11,632 nt of DNA from the NCBI GenBank assembly GCA_028456385.1, contig JALNQF010000894.1, positions 1 to 11,632 on the forward strand, read 5' to 3'. This DNA comes from Ophiosphaerella korrae (lineage: Eukaryota; Ascomycota; Dothideomycetes; Pleosporales; Phaeosphaeriaceae). A program made the translations under genes and the position numbers. Within the stretch, counting starts at the first letter, position 1, and every line of letters begins with the position of its first letter. Below, piece by piece: positions 1-8,330 of this stretch. The notes beneath the pieces were generated by a model. That model was given only the letters and a program-made list of their open reading frames with translations. It was not told the DNA's origin and did no database searches.

Positions 1-315
1 TCTATTTCTACTATAAAATAAACTCTATAGATCTATAAGTAGAATTTCTTAAGTACTAGTAGTATAGCTTTGTACTTGTATTTCCTAGAATCCTAGTTAC
101 ACTCTAAAAGTAACTATACTCCTAATTTATAGTATACTATATTCTAATAGCCCTTTAGGTTTTCTTACTAGAGTACTACGCTCTAACCCTTTTTACTTCT
201 ATTAACTAATATAATAATTAGTTTAATAGGCTTACTATAGTCTATAGAGACTAATACTAGTATACTAGTTAGTTAAGTTTTTAATTTATCTATAGCAAGA
301 AAAGCTTCTTAACTC
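1..315 (-). pseudogene. RNase H domain of element L pol, cut by window edge
   Basis: In intact elements this domain removes the RNA strand of the RNA:DNA hybrid during reverse transcription. Reading from 315 down to 1, the frame gives EAFLAIDKLKT, then LVSIDYSKPIKLIIILV, then NRSKKG, then a stretch ending in FIVEI at the left edge. This matches the RNase H that follows RT in fungal Gypsy polyproteins, where the first catalytic aspartate sits in a D-x-S-x-x-G-W context. Here that residue is Asn (minus-strand codon AAT at 201-203, preceded by GTT), so activity would be lost. The same frame continues unbroken in phase from RT. Several TAG/TAA codons interrupt it. The remainder of the domain and the integrase are outside the window. 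Confidence 0.85.
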
Positions 316-554
316 TATTTAAATTCTTTATTCTTCTTTAGTAGCTTAAATAGTAGTATTACTATCTTAGTAAAACCTTTAATCTAGATTCTATAGTATA
401 CGCAAAGGCTAATAAATATTTAGACTTCTCTTAGAGATTTATAGGCTAGCTATTTAATTATCTTTTAGACCTTCTTGTTAGCTAAGTGCTAGCCCTCTTT
501 ATCTACTATATACCCTATAATCCCTATAGAGTTGTAGTACTAATCTAATTTAAG

Positions 555-1175
555 ACCTAAGGTAGTAGTACTAGCCCTCTTAAAGTTATATAAAACTTTA
601 TCTATATTAATAATATATTCGCTAATAAACCTTTAGATCCTAGGTTCTAGTAAGTCTAAGTTATAGTCTATTTTTAAGCCTTTTACTACGATATTATCTA
701 TATATAATATATAGCTAGTTAGAATTAATTCTTATAAGATTTTAGTTACTACTTATATAAACTTAGTAATAGAGTTTATAGTACTTATAAGTAGAGTATA
801 TTACTATACTAGTCTATAAGTTAGTATATAAAATACTATAAGTAGTCTAGAGTCTTAATAGAGCTCTACTTAATTATATCTAGAGAAGAAGTCTATTAGG
901 GATACAACGTAGTAACCTATAAATTCCTCTAAGAATTTATCTAGGTTTAGAAGTAGGTTAGCGTCCCTAATAGTTACACTATTAGTGCGCTAAGTATTAT
1001 TAATAAGTTAGTATCCTTAGTCCTTTTTCTTTACTAAGAACTAGGAGTTACTATATAGGCTTTTACTTAATTTAAGGACCTCTTAGTCTAACTATTCTTA
1101 AATTATCTTATTAACTACTTCTCTTAGTTTATAAGGTATAAGGAAGCTATCCTCTTTCTAAGCCTTATAGGGTAC
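555..1175 (-). pseudogene. Reverse transcriptase domain of element L pol
   Basis: RNA-dependent DNA polymerase remnant. Reading downwards from 1175: IPYKLREVV (entry region), S-W/stop-FLVKKK at about 1020-1045, a segment with DANL, SLIDFFS-YN and TKF-I that follows the RT palm, then the catalytic box YIDN-IVVKG at about 680-704. The box is normally Y-[IVL]-D-D; the second aspartate codon reads AAT (693-695) while the first, GAT (696-698), is kept. Below it come RFISEYIINIDKVLY and GYIVDKEG, the thumb/connection of fungal Gypsy RTs. Stop codons fall where Gln or Trp is expected. No frameshift is seen across the domain and it is in phase with the protease and RNase H, so the damage is point mutation only. 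Ty3/Gypsy is strongly favoured over Copia by the domain order and wording. Confidence 0.93.
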
Positions 1176-2039
1176 TATATTAATTTAAACTAGTAAGATA
1201 ACGTTAAGGTAGATATAGCCTAATTCTATAAAGTTAAAGCTTAATATAGCTTCTTAATATAGAAAAACTTCGATTAGTATCTCTCTTTCTCTTAGCTATA
1301 GCTAGTTAGCAATCTTTATTTTTGCTAGCTATTCTTCTATAACCTAAGTACTTATAGAAAAGAGAGTAGTCTTATTAGTAATATATTGTTAGAATTGTCT
1401 CTAGCTTTAGTTGTTATTTACTAGCTACCTAAGTTCTACTCTTACTTTCTAGTCTAATCGACCCTCTACTTAGTAGGGCTATACTAAGAAGTTATAGACT
1501 AGCTATACTTTTTTACCTTTTAACTTATATATAGTGTTTAGCTTAAATTGTAGTTCTACCTTTAATAAGCTCTTAGGTATCTATTTTCTTCTTTTTACTT
1601 ATTTCTATATCTCTACGAGGTCTTCTAGGATTTCTAAGATACTTTTGTCTAAGGAAATACTAGCTTATTTTATTATTATTAGATCTACTTATAGATTATT
1701 CTATAATTCCTAGTATAGATACTAGGTACTACTAATAGTTCTCTAGGCGTCTCTTTCTTATTTCTCTATTTTCTAGGTGTTTGTTTATAGAACTCTACTC
1801 TTAGTAGTAGGGTTCCTTACTAGTTTTTCTATTATTATTATATTTATCTATCTTATACTTCTTATTCTATTAAATGTTACTATAAACTTTATAGAAGTGT
1901 TTCGATTTTTTAACTAAACTTTATAGTATATTTAGCTATTATCTTCCTATTTAAAAGAGTATCGACAATCTATTATAAATAGGTTCTTAAGGATTATTAG
2001 GTAAGAGAGACCTCTTATAATAAAGAAGTTAGACTAGAC
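1176..2039 (-). pseudogene. Protease to RT linker of element L polyprotein
   Basis: About 860 bases between the protease and RT remnants, in the same minus-strand frame as both. The part nearest RT (about 1250-1176) reads AILSFNFIELGYIYLNVILLV, IVPYKA and ED-SFLIPYKL, with stops at positions where Gln is plausible; fungal Gypsy polyproteins have a comparable entry segment before the RT palm. The rest shows no motif I can name. No internal start or separate gene is visible. I treat it as inter-domain polyprotein rather than as an independent gene. Confidence 0.6.
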
Positions 2040-2265
2040 TTTAATACTTCTAATAATAACTAGTACGCCCTACACAATCCTTTTAAAGGACTCCTTTACT
2101 CTATTTATAGTAACTAGCTATACTCTAGCTATTTCCTTAGGTATAGAAGTTATACTTAAGCTAGTAGCTAGAGCTATTTTAAGGTAGATCGTATTAAGTT
2201 CTACTCCTAAGTTAAGTAAGGCTAGTAGTCTAGTCCTATAGACTTAGATTATTACTTTTAGGTAT
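2040..2265 (-). pseudogene. Retroviral-type aspartic protease domain of element L
   Basis: The protease of an active element cleaves the Gag-Pol polyprotein as a dimer, each subunit giving one catalytic aspartate in a D-[ST]-G-A motif. Here the minus-strand frame reads RLLALLN-LGVELN over about 2240-2196, and the family equivalent is LLDSGAELN. The catalytic codon at 2211-2213 is AAC (Asn), the next is TTA (Leu, expected Ser) and the glycine GGA (2205-2207) is kept. Downstream the frame reads ALATSLSI, IPKEIA and LVTINRVKES, ending near IRSIKV at about 2045, consistent with a protease core of about 75 residues. Both changes at the active site are those CpA to TpA mutation would give (TG to TA before the Asp codon, TCA to TTA at the Ser). 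In phase with RT. Confidence 0.85.
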
Positions 2266-5060
2266 TCTTTTCTAAGTCTTTTAATCTTACTAGGTTAGTT
2301 ATATTTTAGGCACTCTCTTACTATATTTATATTAGCTACAAAACTAGTAGGGCGTATAAGTATAATAGGGGGTACCTTAGTAGAGGAGCCTAAAGGTTTA
2401 TAGGCTCTATACCTAACGATTTTTCTATTTATAGCTTCTACTATTACTTAGTTAAGAATATTAGTATTTATTACGTATAAGTATAGGCTATTCTAGGAAG
2501 GAGCTACTAGTAGTCCCTTAGGGCTCTAAAGCGTCTCTTCTAAGTCTTTAGTTATACTTACTATTACTCTTATATTTATAAACTCCTTTAACTTATCTAC
2601 TATAAAAGTAGGCTTTATAAGCTTCTTAAGAAGGTCTAGTATATTAGCTAAGAGTATTTATATAGGTAGAAATACTAGTACTTCTATAACTTTTTGTATT
2701 ACTTCTTTAGTATTTAGTTCTAGGGTATTAATCTACCTAAGCTTTTTTGCGTAGTTCTTTTGTTTGTCTATTTTTTTAAGAGGTTATTCTAGATCTATTT
2801 CTATTTCTATATTATTAAATTAGGTCTACTTATATTTAAGGAATTTAGCCTCTTTTTTGTAATTGTTTCGCACGGCTAGAATAGGTACTAAGGGCCCTTA
2901 GGTCCTAAACCCTACTATAGTAATATATGTAGTTTTAGTAATATTTTCCTCTACTAGATCTCCTTTTATTTTTAGTTACTATATCTAGAATCTATTATAT
3001 TCTTCTACGCTTACTATTCTATCTTCTTCTAAATTATCTATTATACTCCTAAGTAAGTTTATTGCTACTATTATCTAAGGCTGTGCTAGCTATTATATTA
3101 TAGGGTTTAGCGTTACCTAAGAGTCTATTTCTCTATACTTTAGGTCTTGCATTCTCTACTAGATATACTAGATTATTATATTGTTCTAGTTGCCTCTTAC
3201 TCTAATTTATTTAATAAACTCTTAGTAAGTTTACTCTATACCCTATTAGTATCTTCTAGTTTCTAGATTAAACTAAATCTATCTATTAAGTATTAAAGCT
3301 TTTCTTTCCTCGTAGTTATTAACGTAGTAATTTAGGTCTCTATACTTAATATAACTACAAAAGTCTAAACTTATACTTACTATATTGTTTTAATACTAAG
3401 GTCCTATGTTATTCTAAAATAGTAGTAGAAAGTTCTTTTAAAATTATAGCTCTATCGCGAAAGGCGTTACTAACTATAGGTTTACTATAGCCTAAGGGAT
3501 CTATAGATACTTATCTACCTTAATTTATCTTTCTATAACTAAGTATACTTCTAGTAGCTAGATAAGTTCTTAGGCTCTAGCGTTTAGGTTGTTTATAGCT
3601 ACAAAGGTAATTACTTAGAGTTTTATTATTTTAAAGTGTTCTATAAGATTATTAACTTCTAATTACGTAACTTCTATTCCTAGAGGTATTTAGACTCTCT
3701 TCTATCCTTAAGTCTAGTTATAAGAGTTAGGTATAGGCTTTATATTAGGAGGCCTAAATATTCCTTTAGGTATTATATATAGCTATTTCCTATAGCTTAT
3801 AAGCTTTAGTACGCTTATAGTTCTCTTAAAAGCTAAGTTAAAACATTCTACTTATAGGTCTCTCTATACTAGCTAGTTAAAGTACTTCTAGATTATTTAA
3901 AAGTTAAAGTCATCTATATTTTTATTATTTAGGTTATATTTATTAAAGACTTTTTATAGGTAGTACTTATTAAGTCCTTTTACTAAGTAGTATTCCTTTA
4001 TAGCTTCTATAATTATTCCTACTCTTTAGTACTTTGTAAACTAAGGGCTAAAGTTATTAAGGTAGTCTTAGAGAGAGAAGTTATCTATAAGTAAGTATTA
4101 CTATTACTAGGTTTAGAGTACTTCTTCTATCTCTTCTTATTATACCTTATTAGACCCTTAGAACCTATTTCTTATTACTTCTCTAACTTTTACCTAATCT
4201 TTAGCTTTCTCTACCTCTACAAACTTAGTTATACTTTATTTAATAATATCTTTTCTTATCCTATTACTAAATACAATAACGTTATAGATCTAGTCTCTAA
4301 TAAGCTATCTATAAAAGATTACTCGTTCCTTAATACTATCTAGAAACTCTATTATATTAGTACTAGTAAACTTAAACTTCTTATCTATAAATAGGTTTTA
4401 TTCGCTAATATATACTCTACTACTCTATTCTACTATTATTTTAATAGCTACTATAAGCTAGCTAAATATCTCTAAAGATATTTTAATTATTAGTTAAGGT
4501 ATATTTAGGATAGTAGAGCTATTATCTATTATTAGTGTACTAATTCTTTTAGGTATATCCTATAGTCTTTTAGGTGTTAGGTTTAGGAGTCTTAAGTTAT
4601 ATAAAGAAGTTCTTAGCTAGTAGAGAGATAGCTTTAGTATAGTCTCTTTATTAGATAATAGGTTAGATCTTATAACTTAAGATTACTTTATAATATTCTT
4701 TCCTTTACTACTCTCTTTATACGTTATTTGTCTATAATTATAGTATACTACTTACTACTACTAGGCTATTTCTTCTTACTATACTACTTGTTATTCTATT
4801 CTATCCTTACTATTTTCTTACTAGTTGTTTTTTCTATTTTAATATTCCTATTATCTATACTTCTACTAGCTATTTATTAGGTGCCTAAGGGCTTATTAGG
4901 AGCTTCTCTAATATTTCCTATTAGCCTCTTTATTTTTAGCTAGTTGCGCTACCTACTTTTTATACTACTTATAGCTCTTTAGGTCTTAGGCTCTATATAT
5001 TTATAGTATATTCTTGTTTTTATACTTATACTTATACTATACCTATTCCTATATAAAATA
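2266..5060 (-). pseudogene. Gag and gag-pro linker region of element L
   Basis: Gag forms the virus-like particle of the element. Frame continuity with the protease, not a strong motif, supports the assignment. In the shared frame, from high to low coordinates: a Lys/Tyr/Gln-rich segment with KYKYKNKN (about 5035-5010) and AQLAKNKE (about 4950-4925) that could form a coiled coil; RSNLLSNKETI and KRISTLIIDNS (about 4670-4510); FIDKKFKFTSTNIIEFLDSIKERVIFYR (about 4390-4300; quoted in two pieces, FIDKKFKFTSTN and IIEFLDSIKE), resembling the start of a fungal gag core; KFVEVEKAKD; then IIEAIKEYYLVKG and FNKYNLNN. I did not find a convincing CCHC zinc knuckle. The stretch from 3200 to 2300 is in phase (NLLRSIIDNLEED, YITIVGF) but has no motif I can name. 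The length, about 930 codons to 5060, is on the long side for a gag. Confidence 0.7.
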
Positions 5061-5090
5061 AGTTAGCTTGTCCTTAGTTTTATATATATA

Positions 5091-5186
5091 CCTATTCCTA
5101 TACCTATTTCTATACCTATTCCTATACCTATGCCTATTCCTATACCTATTCCTATACCTATCTATTCTTATATCTATTCCTATACC
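5091..5186 (-). repeat. 12-bp tandem repeat (plus-strand CCTATTCCTATA) inside gag of element L
   Basis: About eight imperfect copies of the 12-mer CCTATTCCTATA, itself two near-identical hexamers CCTATT and CCTATA. One hexamer is CCTATG (about 5127-5132), the only TG left in the array. A separate unit lies at about 5040-5052. On the minus strand the unit reads GGAATAGGTATA. If TAG stands for a mutated CAG, one frame would have been a Gln-X repeat; the other frames read Arg-Asn-Arg-Tyr/His and Gly-Ile. The register changes inside the array (around 5160), so the reading frame of the parent protein across it cannot be fixed. A slippage-prone coding microsatellite later hit by RIP is the simplest reading. 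Confidence 0.85.
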
Positions 5187-5205
5187 TTACGTAATAGTAC
5201 GTAAG
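5186..5205. repeat. Short inverted repeat, 8-bp arms
   Basis: CTTACGTA (5186-5193) and its exact reverse complement TACGTAAG (5198-5205) are separated by four bases and directly abut the 12-bp repeat array. It could fold as a small hairpin. In sequence this rich in TA such pairs are common by chance, so no function is claimed. Confidence 0.45.
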
Positions 5206-5870
5206 CTAGCGCTCCTAAGGCTAAGGTTATAGGTTCGAGTTTTACGTTAGTCGCTATTTATTATAGGGTTATGTACCTAATATAGATCTAGGGCCTAAAG
5301 GCTTATTAGTCTTAGAGAACTTAAACTTTATTAGCTAAACTAACTCTAAATATTATTTATACTCCTATAGATTGTATCCTATAACCTAAAGGCCTCTTAG
5401 CTACGCTCTCTTTTTTACTTCTCCTCTTTAATAGTTTACCTCTTTATAAGCTCTTAGTACTTGTATTTCTCTAGTAACTACTTACCTCTTTTTTTTTTAC
5501 TATTCTTTTCTTTATAATACTCTACTATAGTAGTAAACTAAAAAAACTAATATTACTAATAATAGATAGAGAGATAATAGAAACGTCTAGTGTAAGACCT
5601 ACTATAGTAACACTAAACGCTTTATCTAAGTCTAGCTTAGCTTCTAGAGCTACTAACTACTTAGCTAATTTTTTATTATTTAAGGCTTTTATCTTATAAA
5701 GATAAGAGAGATAAGCTTAATTCTCTACTAGCTTACTCTACGTAAGCTCCTAGATACGCTTATACTTAGCTTTAGCTTCTATAATTTAAGATAGTAATTT
5801 CTCTTAAGTCTAGTTAATAGCTTTCCCTATTATTATTAAGCTTAGACGTAAAAATAAGTATAATAAACTT
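5206..5870 (-). pseudogene. Probable N-terminal or leader part of element L gag, frame uncertain
   Basis: Between the tandem repeat and the composition switch, the minus strand still looks coding. Two frames have long stretches where the only stops are TAA/TAG. One gives ALEAKLDLDKAFSV and IEAKAKYKRI (about 5782-5585), which would be a coiled coil. The other gives YKEVNY and FKFSKTNK (about 5445-5310) and a Gln/Pro-rich segment if TAG/TAA stand for Gln. They differ in phase from each other and from the frame used below 5060, with an A10 run at about 5489-5498 (T on the plus strand) and the tandem array as possible indel sites. I cannot tell which is the true frame, nor where translation began: no ATG survives in the expected place. 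It could also be untranslated leader. Confidence 0.4.
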
Positions 5871-6194
5871 ATACTTAGAAAGAGAAATACTAGATATATT
5901 ATAAGAGCTACGTATATTTACACAAATATATACTTTATAAGCTCTACTATTGTTTATAGAAATAATATAAAGAAGAGACTTAGGGTTTAACTTAAGAGAA
6001 GTATAATAAGAATAAAGAAATATTTTAATACTATTACGTAATACGTAATTAGTAAGGAGATAGTAATAACGTATAGATAAAATAGTTATAAGAGAGGATA
6101 AAGAACTCTATATTAATAAAGAAACTAGACTAATAACTCTAGCTCTAGGATAAGTAAACTAAGACTTACCTAAGAAGAGAGATAGTATTACAAG
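5871..6194. other. Non-coding interval between divergent elements; possible 5' LTR of element L
   Basis: About 320 bases with no recognisable coding frame on either strand. The element to the left is transcribed leftwards and the LTRs to the right are read rightwards, so this interval is where the 5' LTR of element L would be expected; its other copy is outside the window and this cannot be tested here. A purine-rich run at about 6172-6184 lies just before LTR A and could be a polypurine tract, but is ten bases short of the LTR start. The palindrome ATTACGTAAT lies at 6033-6042, followed by a partial second copy. Confidence 0.4.
6033..6050. repeat. Palindrome ATTACGTAAT with overlapping partial copy
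   Basis: ATTACGTAAT (6033-6042) is its own reverse complement and is followed at once by ACGTAATT. It shares the TTACGTAA core with the inverted repeat at 5186-5205. This may be coincidence in low-complexity TA-rich sequence. Confidence 0.3.
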
Positions 6195-6630
6195 TATAAT
6201 AGAAGAAATCGAGATAGAACTAATTAGTCTTAATCTAGGTACTAATAAAGTATAGGATAAGTAGAGTAATAACTTTAATTAGGAAACTATATATAACTAG
6301 GATACTTAGGCTAATCTATAATCTATAGACTCTTAGTACTAATAGATTATAGATTAAGATAATCTATAATCTACTAGTCTTAGTAAATATAGATTATAGA
6401 TTACAATAAGTATATAGTTAGTAAGATACGTATTATTAGAATAGTATTAGTAATTTAATCTATTAACTACAAAACGCTAATACAAGATAGTTGCAAAATA
6501 TCTTCTATTATTTATAGTTATTATAGATTACTTTAGAACTTTTACTATTAACTCCTAATCTACTAACCCCTAATATAGGTACCTATAGTTAATAATAGGT
6601 AGCCTATTATACTCTTATATAGCTATTATA
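6195..6630 (+). repeat. Long terminal repeat A (solo-like), plus-strand Gypsy family
   Basis: About 436 bases, alignable by eye along the whole length with LTR B (6708-7145) and LTR C (10476-10890). Shared landmarks in order: TATAATAGAAGAAATCGAGA at the start (family start near TGTAATA), GATAGAACTAATTAGTCTTAA, AAAGTATAGGATAAGTAGAG, ATACGTATTATTAG-ATAGTATTAGTAA, CTTCTATTATTTATAG, and the end CTATTATA, which inverts the GTAATA start as expected for TG...CA termini after RIP. What follows (6631-6707) is unlike the leader that follows LTR B and C, so A is either a solo LTR or the 3' LTR of an element whose body is not recognisable to the left. Flanking target-site duplication is not clear. Confidence 0.8.
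6312..6403. repeat. Four alternating 14-15 bp inverted units in LTR A
   Basis: TAATCTATAATCTAT (6312-6326) is matched by its exact reverse complement ATAGATTATAGATTA (6342-6356); then TAATCTATAATCTA (6360-6373) is matched by TAGATTATAGATTA (6390-6403). Each unit is itself a near-duplicated heptamer (AATCTAT). The pairs can form two hairpins with loops of about 15 bases or pair crosswise. They lie in the front half of the LTR, likely the U3 promoter region. Equivalent but altered copies occur in LTR B at 6832-6916 and are missing from LTR C. Confidence 0.8.
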
Positions 6631-6707
6631 AAAAACTTTTTTATTAAACTACTATAACTTCTTTAAAAACTAATAATTAAGAGTCTTACTACTTTAACTA
6701 TTATAAG
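6631..6707. other. 77-base spacer between LTR A and LTR B
   Basis: TA-rich sequence with no coding frame or motif. It resembles neither the leader following LTR B nor that following LTR C, so LTR A and E1 are not a simple tandem of one element. Confidence 0.6.
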
Positions 6708-6831
6708 CGTAATAAGAGAAATCGAGATAGAACTAATTAGTCTTAACTTAAGTACTAATAAAGTATAAGATAAGTAAAGTAATAAGCTAGATTAGGAAAC
6801 TACTTATAATTAAAATACGTAGGTAATCCCT

Positions 6832-6916
6832 TAATCTATTAATTATAGATTAATAGATTACTAATCTATAATCTATAGTTACTAAGACTAGATATAAATA
6901 ATAGATTAATAGATTA
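6832..6916. repeat. Inverted repeat cluster in LTR B
   Basis: TAATCTATTAAT (6832-6843) pairs exactly with ATTAATAGATTA (6849-6860) across a five-base loop, followed by TAATCTATAATCTAT (6862-6876) and ATAGATTAATAGATTA (6901-6916). Same position in the LTR and same heptamer as the cluster in LTR A, but rearranged. Confidence 0.75.
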
Positions 6917-6937
6917 CTAAGAGTATATAGCTAATAG

Positions 6938-6949
6938 TAATACGTATTA
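6938..6949. promoter_or_regulatory. Conserved palindromic box TAATACGTATTA in LTR B
   Basis: A perfect 12-bp palindrome, identical in LTR C (10681-10692) and present with two changes in LTR A (about 6423-6434). It is followed in all three by a shared block ending TAGTATTAGTAA. Conservation against a background of heavy mutation may only reflect the absence of mutable CA/TG in the box; a role as a factor-binding site is a guess. Confidence 0.4.
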
Positions 6950-7145
6950 TTAAGATAGTATTAGTAATCTAATCTCTAACTAAGGGTAATAATACTTAAT
7001 ATTACAAAGATCTTCTATTATTTATAGCCTATTACTTAATTACTATATAAGCTTTTATTATTACCTTCTAATCTACTAATATATAGAAAGATTACTTATA
7101 GTTAATATTAGGTAACTACGTTATACCTTACTAATCTAGTTATTA

Positions 7146-7200
7146 GAAGAAGTAAAGCGTAAGTAGTATATAGTCTAAGCTAATATAATAGTAAAAAGTT
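7146..7200 (+). other. Leader after LTR B, expected primer binding site region
   Basis: The sequence right after LTR B (GAAGAAGTAAAGCGTAAG, then TAGTATATAGTCT) recurs right after LTR C at 10891 with few changes. The tRNA primer binding site of an LTR element sits here. The usual initial TGG is not visible, as expected after TG to TA change, and I cannot assign the tRNA. Confidence 0.45.
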
Positions 7201-8330
7201 TAACTAAGAAAAGAAAGAAAGTACTTCTAAGTAGTTATAAGTTAGATAGAACTAACTATATAGTAGTTAAGATATACCTAAATAACTTAATTACTAAGAA
7301 AGGAGATATATAACTAATAATTAATACTCTAGAAACGTAAAACTAAGAACTATAAGAATACGTTAAGTAAAATAAAGCTTAGATTAAGGCTATTATAGTA
7401 AGATAGAATTAAATAGAATAAATTACCTAGAGACTAGAAATAAGTATAATAAAGAAACTACCTAAGATACTTATACTTAAGAAGTTTAATAAAATAAGAG
7501 AAAAACTAAAACCTTTTATAGTATTAGTATAACTTTAGATTAATATATAAGTACTATACTTTAATACTAAAGAAAAGAAAGTAATATATATTAGAATAAA
7601 CTTTAAAGAAAATATAATAAGATAGTTTAAGCTATACTAGATAAACTATATAATATATACTTTAAGAATATAAAAAAAATAAAATATAAGCTATTTTTAA
7701 AAGTTATAAATACTTTACTAAATAAATAAGAGTAGTATTTAAAGATATAGATATTACCTAATAAGCTAAAAAGAAGCTTAAAAAGCTTATATAATATAAA
7801 AGTATTTTAGAATATATATTATAGTTTAAATAACTATTATAGAATATAGAATAGGATAAGCTATCTCTAATATTATAATTTAAACAAAGACTAAAGTTAA
7901 GAATTTGGTATAAAATAATCTATATAGAAAAGCTAAAGATATTAGAAGCTCTAAAGTAATAGGTAATATAAGTTAATTATAACTTCTAAGAATAGAGAAT
8001 AAATAAATATAGAAGATAACCTAAAAATTAAAATACTAAAGACTTTATAATTCTTAATACTAATAAAGATAAAAAGAAAAAGAAGAATAAAAACTTTATA
8101 TACTTTAACTATAGTAAAAAAGGCTATTATATAAAATACTATTAATTAAAGAAAAAAGATATAGTATATTATAAATATAAGAAACTAAGATACTTTATAA
8201 AAGATAATAGAAGTAAAGACTTAAAGAAAGAAATATAGTTAAAAATAACTAAGAATAAAAAAGAAGTACTAAAAGTATAAGCTAAACTTTAAGAAAAAGT
8301 AGCTAAGAATAAAGAAATATAGTATATAAT
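7201..8330 (+). pseudogene. Gag of element E1 with two CCHC zinc knuckles
   Basis: Structural protein remnant. The front half has KILILKKFNKI-EKLKPFIVLV at about 7455-7530, matching the P-x-F-G-x-x-x-x-x-x-FL start of fungal Gypsy capsid domains, then VLYFNTKEKKVIYI, then SYKYFTK, IRVVFKDIDIT (to about 7760). It ends in two nucleic-acid-binding zinc knuckles (8101-8208). Compared with the copy in E2, E1 has one extra base around an A8 run at 7672-7679, which moves the frame from codons starting at 0 mod 3 to 1 mod 3. Stops are TAA/TAG at likely Gln or Trp positions. No start ATG is left, so the start is not defined. Confidence 0.85.
8101..8208 (+). pseudogene. Tandem CCHC zinc knuckles in E1 gag, all Cys/His mutated
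   Basis: Pattern CX2CX4HX4C, which holds zinc and binds RNA in nucleocapsid proteins. First knuckle 8101-8142: YFNYSKKGYYIKYY, where the Tyr codons at 8101, 8110, 8125 and 8140 occupy the Cys, Cys, His and Cys positions (TGY to TAY, CAY to TAY). Second knuckle 8167-8208: YYKYKKLRYFIKDN, Tyr at 8167, 8176 and 8191 for Cys, Cys and His; the last position is Asn (AAT), not explained by one RIP step from Cys. Spacing is exact in both, which makes the identification firm. Confidence 0.88.

Larger units (their letters stand above)
1..5870 (-). mobile_element. Ty3/Gypsy LTR retrotransposon, element L, partial and RIP-inactivated
   Basis: A minus-strand retrotransposon whose gag, aspartic protease, reverse transcriptase and RNase H can be followed in that order towards decreasing coordinates. 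PR before RT before RNase H is shared by Ty3/Gypsy and other LTR elements; the wording of the RT (FLVKKK, later YIDN-IVVKG) and of the RT to RNase H connection (VYYR-I, KGFTK, LFKLLKK) resembles fungal Gypsy polyproteins. Integrase and the 3' LTR would lie left of position 1. PR, RT, RNase H and most of gag share one frame (highest base of each codon congruent to 2 mod 3) from 1 to about 5060. Breaks in that frame are TAA or TAG, mostly where a CAA, CAG or TGG codon would suit the family. The right boundary is uncertain: coding-like sequence reaches about 5870 but its frame is not secure, and no 5' LTR could be defined because its partner is outside the window. Confidence 0.9.
6708..7145 (+). 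repeat. LTR B, 5' LTR of element E1
   Basis: About 437 bases with the same landmark order as LTR A: GTAATAAGAGAAATCGAGAT at the start, GAACTAATTAGTCTTAACTT, AAAGTATAAGATAAGTAAAG, TAATACGTATTATTAAGATA, CTTCTATTATTTATAG, and the end ACCTTACTAATCTAGTTATTA. The terminal inverted match GTAATA...TATTA sets the ends to within a few bases. It is directly followed by a leader shared with E2, which identifies it as a 5' LTR and orients the element rightwards. Confidence 0.88.

Noticed and set aside
5010..5190. Telomeric or centromeric satellite
   Set aside because: The array is short (about 100 bases), its unit (CCTATT/CCTATA) is not the fungal telomere repeat, and it lies within a retrotransposon reading frame.
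5580..5870. A separate host gene encoding a coiled-coil protein on the minus strand
   Set aside because: One frame reads ALEAKLDLDKAFSV with few stops, but it has TAG/TAA breaks, no start, an alternative frame of similar quality, and directly adjoins gag of element L. It is better treated as uncertain gag N-terminus.
6300..6410. CRISPR-like array or structured RNA gene
   Set aside because: The units alternate in orientation, spacing is irregular, they lie in an LTR, and the genome is eukaryotic.
7650..7690. Programmed frameshift site in gag of E1
   Set aside because: The frame moves at an A8 run, but the E2 copy lacks the extra base and stays in frame, so this is a simple insertion in E1.
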